A stretch of DNA of 12,407 nucleotides. Source: Gammaproteobacteria bacterium. Lineage in GTDB: Bacteria > Pseudomonadota > Gammaproteobacteria > Thiohalospirales > Thiohalospiraceae. A program made the position numbers and the translations under genes. Position 1 is the stretch's first letter, and each line of letters opens with the position of its first letter. Location of the stretch: the NCBI GenBank assembly GCA_011322575.1, contig DRMK01000274.1, forward strand, positions 1-12,407. Reading direction: 5' to 3'. The notes below the pieces were generated by a model. That model had not been told where the DNA came from and did not search any database. It saw only the letters and a list, made by a program, of their open reading frames with translations. Positions 7,925 through 12,407 of the stretch are shown here, one piece after another.

Positions 7925-8023
7925 GTTGCGCCTGAAAAAGCGCCATGCTGCGTTGTTCGTCGTTCATTTGCAACAAGCAAACATCTCTCCTCACGCCTTG
8001 CCCGGCGCTTTTTCAGGCACAAC
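7925..8023. repeat. Internal hairpin B of the palindromic element
   Basis: The outer stem 7925-7944 / 8004-8023 contains a perfect 15-bp core, GCCTGAAAAAGCGCC. The interior holds a small stem TTTGC/GCAAA (7967-7971, 7977-7981) with loop AACAA, the complement of the loop in hairpin A. Confidence 0.75.
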
Positions 8024-8024
8024 A

Positions 8025-8055
8025 GTGCGGTCCTATTAATTGAGAACACCCCCTA
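8025..8055 (-). repeat. Right terminal inverted repeat of the palindromic element
   Basis: A 31-base arm ending CCCCCTA, the complement of the left arm apart from one transition. It lies 32 bases before the putative promoter of the downstream kinase-like gene. Confidence 0.9.
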
Positions 8056-8087
8056 CGTTCCCGACAGAGTGCATCTTCCTGCCAGAG

Positions 8088-8116
8088 TTGACTTGCTGCG
8101 CTATCATTCAGATAGA
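8088..8116 (+). promoter_or_regulatory. Possible sigma-70 promoter of the kinase-like gene
   Basis: TTGACT (8088-8093) is a good -35. A 17-base spacer leads to GATAGA (8111-8116), a poor -10. It lies outside the repeat and would start transcription about 25 bases before the ATG at 8150. No other promoter is evident there. Confidence 0.35.
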
Positions 8117-8149
8117 TGGCCCCGTGCCAATAGCGTATGGTACCGTGCT

Positions 8150-9691
8150 ATGACCCAACGACACCAAACCGGGTTCCTGGAGAGGCTACAGAACCCGCGA
8201 CTGTTCGACCATCCGGTTACCGGATTCGAGCTGATCGAGACCCATATCTCCTGGGTGCTGCTTACCGGCCCCTTCGCCTACAAGATCAAGAAGCCGGTAA
8301 ATCTCGGCTTCGTGGATTTCTCGACGCTGCAGAAGCGTCACCACTTCTGCCTCGAGGAGCTGCGCCTCAACCGCCGCCTGGCGCCGATGCTCTACCTAGC
8401 GGTGGTTCCACTGTGCGGCAGCCCGCAACATCCGGCCATCGGCGGGCCCGGCAGGCCCTTCGAGTATGCGGTCAAGATGCTCCAGTTCGATACCGGCGAC
8501 CGCCTGGACCGGCTGCTGGAGCGCGGCCTGCTGCAACCCTCGCACATCGATCAGCTGGCCGCAACCGTGGCGCAGTTCCATGCCCAGGCCGCGGTTTCCG
8601 ACCCTGTCAGCCGGCGCGGGCGGCCGGAGGAGATCCACCAGCCGGTGATGGAGAACTTTACCACCCTGCTGCAACTTCCCGTCGTCCCCGAAGAAACCAG
8701 CATCATCAGGCGGCTCGAAGAGTGGAGCGAGCAACGCTTCCGGGAGCTTTCGGAAGCATTGCGGGCGCGCAAGCAGGTGGGTCACATTCGGGAGTGCCAC
8801 GGGGACATGCATCTGGAGAACATGGTGCTGCTGGACGGGAAGGTGGTGATCTTCGACTGCATCGAGTTCAACCCTTCCCTCTACTGGATCGACACCATGA
8901 GCGAACTGGCCTTCGTGGTGATGGATCTGGAGAGACGCGGCCATCCCGGCCTGGCGTCCCGCTTTCTCAACCGCGAGCTGGAGCTGAGCGGCGACTATCC
9001 CGGGCTCCAGGTGCTGGACTACTACCTGTGCTACCGCGCCATGGTGCGCGCCAAGGTGGCCGGGATCCGTCTCTCCCAGGAGAGCTCCCCCACGGGCCGC
9101 GGAGAGCTGCGCGCCTACCTGCAGCTGGCGGAGCGCTTTACCAGCGGGCGCCGGCCGCGGCTGTTCATCACCCACGGCTTCTCCGGATCCGGCAAGAGCT
9201 TTCTCACCCTGCAGCTGCTGGAGCAGATGGGCGCCATCCGGATCCGCTCCGACATGGAGCGCAAGAGGCTGTTGGGCAAATCTTCCCCGACGCCGGACAG
9301 CATCTATTCCCCGCAGCGCCGCCAGCAAGTGTACCGGCATCTGCTGGAGCTGGCGGACTCCATCCTCGGTTACGGCTATCCGGTGGTAGTGGATGCAACC
9401 TTCCTGAAACGGGAGCAGCGCGCCATGTTTCACGCGCTGGCGCGCCAGCGCGGGGTGCCGTTCGCCATCCTGGATTTCCAGGCCCCGCCGGAGCTGCTGC
9501 GCCGCCGCATCGTGCGACGCCAGGCCGAAGGGGTGGATCCGTCGGAGGCCACCCTGGAGGTGCTGGAGAAGCAGCTCTCCGGCGCGGTGCCCCTGACCCG
9601 AGAGGAGTCGGGCCGAACCATCGCCATTGATGCGACCCGCTCGGAGATTCCAAGATCCAAAATGGATGAGATTATGCGCTCAACAACCTGA
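8150..9691 (+). CDS. Fused aminoglycoside-phosphotransferase-like / P-loop kinase-like protein
   Basis: A 513-residue two-domain cytoplasmic protein. The N-terminal half (about 25-320) is of the APH/choline-kinase type: a Lys-rich nucleotide-side segment (YKIKKPVNLGFVDF), the catalytic Brenner motif HGDMHLEN (217-224) and the metal-binding Asp of FDCIEFNP (D236). The C-terminal half is an AAA_33/zeta-toxin-like P-loop domain: Walker A GFSGSGKS (343-350), IRSDMERKRL (365-374) and a lid-like arginine-rich RRRIVRRQAEG segment. Such fusions are widespread in proteobacteria, and their substrate is not known; antibiotic resistance should not be assumed. The start at 8150 is chosen because the protein family begins near here. 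The open frame extends back to 7862, but that part is the palindromic repeat. No strong ribosome site is visible. It converges on the lectin gene, with 33 bases between. Confidence 0.9.
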   Translation: MTQRHQTGFLERLQNPRLFDHPVTGFELIETHISWVLLTGPFAYKIKKPVNLGFVDFSTLQKRHHFCLEELRLNRRLAPMLYLAVVPLCGSPQHPAIGGPGRPFEYAVKMLQFDTGDRLDRLLERGLLQPSHIDQLAATVAQFHAQAAVSDPVSRRGRPEEIHQPVMENFTTLLQLPVVPEETSIIRRLEEWSEQRFRELSEALRARKQVGHIRECHGDMHLENMVLLDGKVVIFDCIEFNPSLYWIDTMSELAFVVMDLERRGHPGLASRFLNRELELSGDYPGLQVLDYYLCYRAMVRAKVAGIRLSQESSPTGRGELRAYLQLAERFTSGRRPRLFITHGFSGSGKSFLTLQLLEQMGAIRIRSDMERKRLLGKSSPTPDSIYSPQRRQQVYRHLLELADSILGYGYPVVVDATFLKREQRAMFHALARQRGVPFAILDFQAPPELLRRRIVRRQAEGVDPSEATLEVLEKQLSGAVPLTREESGRTIAIDATRSEIPRSKMDEIMRSTT

Positions 9692-9724
9692 TGTGCCGTA
9701 CATTGAAGGAGTGGTATGCGGCGG

Positions 9725-10441
9725 CTACATCACGATTCGTCCACCATTGAGTTCATCCTGCAGCCGGGCCAGCTTCTCCCACTCCCCCTTGGCTCCCAGC
9801 GCCGCCTGCTGGGGCCAGGTGGTGGGATCCGCCATGGCGAAATGGCTGCCCGCTTCGTGCAGAATCTCCCTGAGCCGCTCCACCGAGGTTACCGACAGAT
9901 CCTCCAGATCCAGGATGCTGTGCTCCACCAGCAGCTGCGCGATCTTGGGCCCGATCCCCTCCACCAGCTGCAGATCGTGGGGATTGGCCTCCCGGACGAT
10001 CTCCTGCGGAGTGCGCTTGCGCGAAATGACACCCAGCGAATCCAGATACCACTCCTGCCGGCCGAACAGTCCCACCATCTCATGATCCCTGGGGACCTGG
10101 ATGTTGAACTCGGTCACCCCGCCCGACCCGCCGTAGGTCTCCGACCTGCGCTTGTTGGTAAGGAAACAGAGCTGATCTATGTACCAGCCGTGACGCCCGC
10201 AGATCCCGATCAGATACTCGTCGTCGTCCAGCACGAACTGGTAGGAGAATCCCCCGTCCCCGCCCACCTTCGGCAGGAGCGCCAGCTCCCCGTCGTCATC
10301 CAGATAGCCTAGCTGCAGGGCATCTATGTACTCGTTAGCGTAAATGTGGATCACTCTGATCCTGGCATCCCCCGGTGGAACGTAGTTGTCGAACGGCTGT
10401 CCCCCGCTGCCTCCGACCATTTCTGACTTTACATGACGCAC
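9725..10441 (-). CDS. Jacalin-like lectin domain fused to helix-hairpin-helix module
   Basis: A 238-residue protein without a signal peptide or membrane helix. Residues 8-140 look like a jacalin-type beta-prism: three pseudo-repeats, each with a Y/W-Y-x-D-x-L turn (Y38-I-D40, W86-Y-I-D89, W131-Y-L-D134), and three GGxGG turns (10-14, 60-64, 104-108). The second and third repeats carry GRxxWYxD, like the GxxxD sugar-binding loop of jacalins. Residues about 150-235 form a helix-hairpin-helix module (LQLVEGIGPKIAQLL, then SVERLREIL and DPTTWPQQAAL) of the type found at the ends of many bacterial proteins. A role in glycan or protein recognition is inferred; the partner is unknown. The start is GTG at 10441, backed by GGGGAGG 9 bases upstream; the ATG at 10420 lacks such a site. 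Confidence 0.82.
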   Translation of the reverse strand: MRHVKSEMVGGSGGQPFDNYVPPGDARIRVIHIYANEYIDALQLGYLDDDGELALLPKVGGDGGFSYQFVLDDDEYLIGICGRHGWYIDQLCFLTNKRRSETYGGSGGVTEFNIQVPRDHEMVGLFGRQEWYLDSLGVISRKRTPQEIVREANPHDLQLVEGIGPKIAQLLVEHSILDLEDLSVTSVERLREILHEAGSHFAMADPTTWPQQAALGAKGEWEKLARLQDELNGGRIVM

Positions 10442-10450
10442 AACGGACTA

Positions 10451-10457
10451 CCTCCCC
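10451..10457 (-). promoter_or_regulatory. Ribosome binding site deciding the GTG start of the lectin gene
   Basis: GGGGAGG on the minus strand, 9 bases upstream of the GTG at 10441. The in-frame ATG seven codons later has nothing comparable. Confidence 0.6.
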
Positions 10458-10483
10458 TTTCCCGTGAAGAGCATGCCTCATCA

Positions 10484-10513
10484 GCTATAACGCGGCCACT
10501 CCCGCATGCACAA
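10484..10513 (-). promoter_or_regulatory. Possible promoter of the lectin gene
   Basis: On the minus strand TTGTGC (10513-10508) and TATAGC (10489-10484) are 18 bases apart, which would start transcription about 35 bases before the GTG. Both boxes are only partial matches. Confidence 0.3.
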
Positions 10514-10615
10514 TTCCCCTGGCGCCGGGAAGAGCGACGGCCACAGCGCCCCCTCCCCGGCAGGAGAGGGTGGAGATATGGCTCGATACATGCTGAAATA
10601 GTTACCCTAAGTATT

Positions 10616-10625
10616 CTAAGCTTAG
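10616..10625. repeat. 10-bp perfect palindrome in the divergent promoter region
   Basis: CTAAGCTTAG is a perfect palindrome within an AT-rich stretch. It could be an operator half-site pair, but no second copy was noticed in the window. Confidence 0.25.
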
Positions 10626-10744
10626 CGCCACACGGTAATAATGCAAGGGTTTTGCGAGAGAGAACGACTCCCGCCAACGGCACCGCCACAATGCGACATC
10701 TTGCTTTCAAAACGCCTTATATCTGACTGATACAACACATATTA

Positions 10745-12407
10745 ATGAAGCAGAACTCCGATGCCACGGCGTCATCCATCAAACTGGCCGGGTTCGATCA
10801 GGAGATCCTCTCCTCCCTTGCCGGGATGGTGATCGATGATCACCGCAATTCCCTCCCCGACCTCTCCAACGTGGCGATCCTGCTGCCAGGACTGGAGTGC
10901 GCCCCGCGGCTGCGCCGCCTGCTGCTGGATGTCGCGCGGCAGGAGGGAAGCCCTGCGCTGCTCGGCCCCCGGATCCAGACCCTGCATGGGTGGCTGGCCA
11001 GACACTTTGCAACCTCCACGCCGCTCCACCCCCGGCGGCGCGAACTGCTGCTCACCGAAGTGCTGCTGGAACACCCCCGCCTGTACGGCAAGGGGCAACC
11101 ATGGACGCTCACGCGCGAGCTGGCCAGGCTGTTCGATGAGCTGACCCTGTACCGGGTGGAGCTGCCGGAGCAGTATGACCGGTTCCACCGCCTGGTGGTG
11201 GACGGCTACCAGACCGCTCCGGAGGCAGTGCCGGATGCCCTGAGCCGCGAGGCCCGGCTGGTCCACACCCTGTGGCGCGCCTGGCGGGATCTGCTGGAGG
11301 CGGAGGGATTGGTGGAGCCCACCACCGCCTATCTGAAGCAGCTTGCGGAGTGCGCCGGGCGGCCGCCCCCGGAGGCCAGGGTGTACCTGGCCGGGTTTTA
11401 CCACATCTCTCCGGCGGAGGCGGCCTGGCTCAAGGCGATGCTGCAAACCTCCCGCGCGATCCTTCTGCTCCAGGGCAACCCCGCGCCCGCCGTGGAGAGG
11501 GGGGAGCAACCCGACACCGTCGCGACGCGCATCCAGCGGCTGACAGGGGTTCCCCTGGAGCGCACGGGGAGCAGCGGGGAGTCTCCCCTAGGGAGATATC
11601 TGGACTCCGTATATCAGACGGAGGGCGCCTACCTGCGCGAACGGGCCCAGGGGTTTGCCAACCGCCATCCCCGGGATCCCCTGGAGGGGCGGCTGCTGCT
11701 GTTCAAGGCCCACGGCAGGGATCGCGAGGCGCGGGCGGTGGAGCTCCAGGTACGGCGCTGGCTGCTGGAGGGGTGCGAGCAGATCGGAATAGTCACCGAC
11801 AACCGCCGCCTGGCGCGCCAGGTCCGCTCCCTTCTGGAGCAAGGGGGGGTGGCGGTGGAAGACAGCGCCGGCTGGGCCCTGTCCACCACCAGCGCCGCCG
11901 CCAGCCTAGAGAGGTGGCTGCAGGCGGTGGAGCAGGACTTCGATCAGCAGCCCCTGCTGGATCTGCTCAAGTCGCCGTTCCTGCTGGCGGATCAGCCGCG
12001 GGAGGAGCGTCTCTCCACCGTGTACCGCCTGGAGCGGGATATCGTCCGCAACGGCAATATAGCGCGGGGGTTGCCGCGCTACCGGCAGCAGCTGCGGTTC
12101 CGCCAGCGCAGCCTGCCCCACTGGACCGGAGAGGCGGCCCGGGAGGTGGAGGCCCTGCTGGACCGGCTGGAGGAGGCGGCCGCCCCCCTTCTCCCCCTGC
12201 TGCAGGGGAGACACCCCCCGCGCAAGATGGTGGGGGCGCTGGAGCGCAGCATGGAGCTGCTCGGCATGGAGCAGGCGATGGACGGGGATGCCGCGGGCCG
12301 CTGCATCCTGGCGGAGCTGGAGCAGCTGGGGCTGGCGGCCACGGACAGCGGGCTACTCATGAGCTGGCGGGAGTTCCGCTCCTGGCTGGGGAGCACCCTG
12401 GAGCAGG
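10745..12407 (+). CDS. AddB-like inactivated helicase / PD-(D/E)XK nuclease subunit, N-terminal part (3' partial)
   Basis: Open from the ATG at 10745 to the window edge: 554 complete codons with no stop, read by hand. The N-terminus (NVAILLPGLECAPRLRRLL, then IQTLHGWL about residues 79-86) is typical of the AddB-like family. There the helicase fold is kept but the Walker A GKT is lost, and none is visible here. A further UvrD-like segment reads IGIVTDNRRLARQVRSLLE, then GWALSTTSAAASLERWL, then LLDLLKSPFLL, also typical. Family members are usually 850-950 residues with a C-terminal RecB-type nuclease domain and work with an AddA/RecB-like helicase in double-strand-break processing; both would lie downstream. 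No clear ribosome site precedes the ATG, and the next ATG (10826) would cut into the conserved N-terminus. It is divergent from the lectin gene. Confidence 0.85.
   Translation, partial: MKQNSDATASSIKLAGFDQEILSSLAGMVIDDHRNSLPDLSNVAILLPGLECAPRLRRLLLDVARQEGSPALLGPRIQTLHGWLARHFATSTPLHPRRRELLLTEVLLEHPRLYGKGQPWTLTRELARLFDELTLYRVELPEQYDRFHRLVVDGYQTAPEAVPDALSREARLVHTLWRAWRDLLEAEGLVEPTTAYLKQLAECAGRPPPEARVYLAGFYHISPAEAAWLKAMLQTSRAILLLQGNPAPAVERGEQPDTVATRIQRLTGVPLERTGSSGESPLGRYLDSVYQTEGAYLRERAQGFANRHPRDPLEGRLLLFKAHGRDREARAVELQVRRWLLEGCEQIGIVTDNRRLARQVRSLLEQGGVAVEDSAGWALSTTSAAASLERWLQAVEQDFDQQPLLDLLKSPFLLADQPREERLSTVYRLERDIVRNGNIARGLPRYRQQLRFRQRSLPHWTGEAAREVEALLDRLEEAAAPLLPLLQGRHPPRKMVGALERSMELLGMEQAMDGDAAGRCILAELEQLGLAATDSGLLMSWREFRSWLGSTLEQ

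Larger units (their letters stand above)
7787..8055. mobile_element. MITE-like palindromic repeat element, 269 bp, no transposase
   Basis: Terminal inverted repeats at 7787-7817 and 8025-8055 match at 30 of 31 bases; both contain TTCTCAATTAATAGGACCGC (the right arm as its complement). Inside are two independent hairpins. Stem A is 7823-7841 with 7895-7913 (17 of 19). Stem B is 7925-7944 with 8004-8023 (19 of 20). The stems are separated by only 5, 11 and 1 bases, so one strand would fold as a three-way junction. Both ends read TA next to a G run, which fits insertion at TA as in IS630/Tc1-mariner-type elements, but the TA is part of the repeat here, so a duplication cannot be proven. There is no credible gene inside. 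A transposase-less element mobilised in trans is the best reading; the family is unknown. Confidence 0.8.
10442..10744. other. Divergent intergenic region between lectin and AddB-like genes
   Basis: 303 bases without a credible gene. The left half is GC-rich with small inverted repeats (TTCCC/GGGAA at 10514-10531; CCCTC/GAGGG at 10551-10570) that lack T tails. The right part (about 10580-10744) is clearly richer in A and T than the rest of the window and holds a perfect 10-bp palindrome CTAAGCTTAG (10616-10625). It must carry both promoters; apart from the weak lectin candidate I see no convincing boxes. Confidence 0.6.

Noticed and set aside
7994..8013. Rho-independent terminator inside the repeat
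   Set aside because: CGCC/GGCG followed by CTTTTT resembles one on the plus strand, but the stem is only 4 bp and competes with the far stronger hairpin B.
7786..8049. An 87-residue reading frame on the minus strand inside the repeat
   Set aside because: It is built from the inverted repeats themselves, has no ribosome site, and mirrors the frame on the other strand; it is an artefact of the palindrome.
7787..8055. CRISPR array, attC site or tRNA-like gene
   Set aside because: There are no regularly spaced direct repeats, no integron core sites, and no T-arm or anticodon arrangement; the pairing pattern is that of terminal and internal inverted repeats.
7862..8149. N-terminal extension of the kinase-like protein through the palindromic repeat
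   Set aside because: The frame is open by chance through the repeat; the extra 96 residues are encoded by the inverted-repeat element and not by the protein family, which starts near 8150.
8137..9630. A 497-residue frame overlapping the kinase-like gene in another frame
   Set aside because: Low-complexity Ala/Gly/Pro/Arg composition; the overlapping frame carries complete kinase motifs.
8150..9691. Aminoglycoside resistance gene
   Set aside because: The motif is shared by many APH-fold kinases, and the fusion to a P-loop kinase is a widespread chromosomal protein; nothing here points to drug modification.
10772..11509. A 245-residue minus-strand frame within the AddB-like gene
   Set aside because: A shadow of the open AddB-like frame that runs to the edge; its composition is typical of an antisense GC frame.

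Overview
The window looks like chromosomal DNA of a high-GC gammaproteobacterium. Three things point there. A class A PBP with a PBP1b layout sits next to a small TPR outer-membrane lipoprotein, the LpoP arrangement known from Pseudomonas. A YoaA-type helicase is followed by tsaB, the gene order of E. coli. The t6A, cell-wall and repair genes are of proteobacterial type. A respiring, possibly chemolithotrophic member of the Chromatiales-like lineages is plausible from the dihaem cytochrome, but I cannot name a genus.

Layout. Bases 1-1749 (+) hold the C-terminal part of a P2-type cation ATPase (5' end outside the window), followed after 22 bases by a periplasmic dihaem c-type cytochrome. Bases 1766-7740 (-) form a tight five-gene operon, read right to left: mrcB (PBP1b), lpoP-like lipoprotein, a small PD-(D/E)XK-like protein, yoaA helicase, tsaB. 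Two junctions are ATGA overlaps, one is an abutting TAG-ATG, and the largest gap is 25 bases. Bases 7787-8055 hold a compact, gene-free palindromic repeat that looks like a MITE. It has 31-bp terminal inverted repeats and two long internal hairpins, and lies between the divergent mrcB and the next gene. Bases 8150-9691 (+) encode a fused aminoglycoside-phosphotransferase-like / P-loop kinase protein. Bases 9725-10441 (-) encode an unusual jacalin-like lectin fused to a helix-hairpin-helix module. Bases 10745-12407 (+) hold the N-terminal 554 codons of an AddB-like inactivated-helicase/nuclease subunit that runs off the right edge.

How the genes fit together. mrcB and the lipoprotein form a probable enzyme-activator pair for peptidoglycan synthesis. 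YoaA and the AddB-like protein are DNA-repair proteins, and TsaB serves tRNA t6A modification. No complete defence island, phage, CRISPR array, tRNA or rRNA gene was seen. The most unusual items are the three-way-junction repeat, the jacalin-HhH fusion, the small nuclease-like protein inside a housekeeping operon, and the loss of a key transport aspartate in the P-type ATPase.
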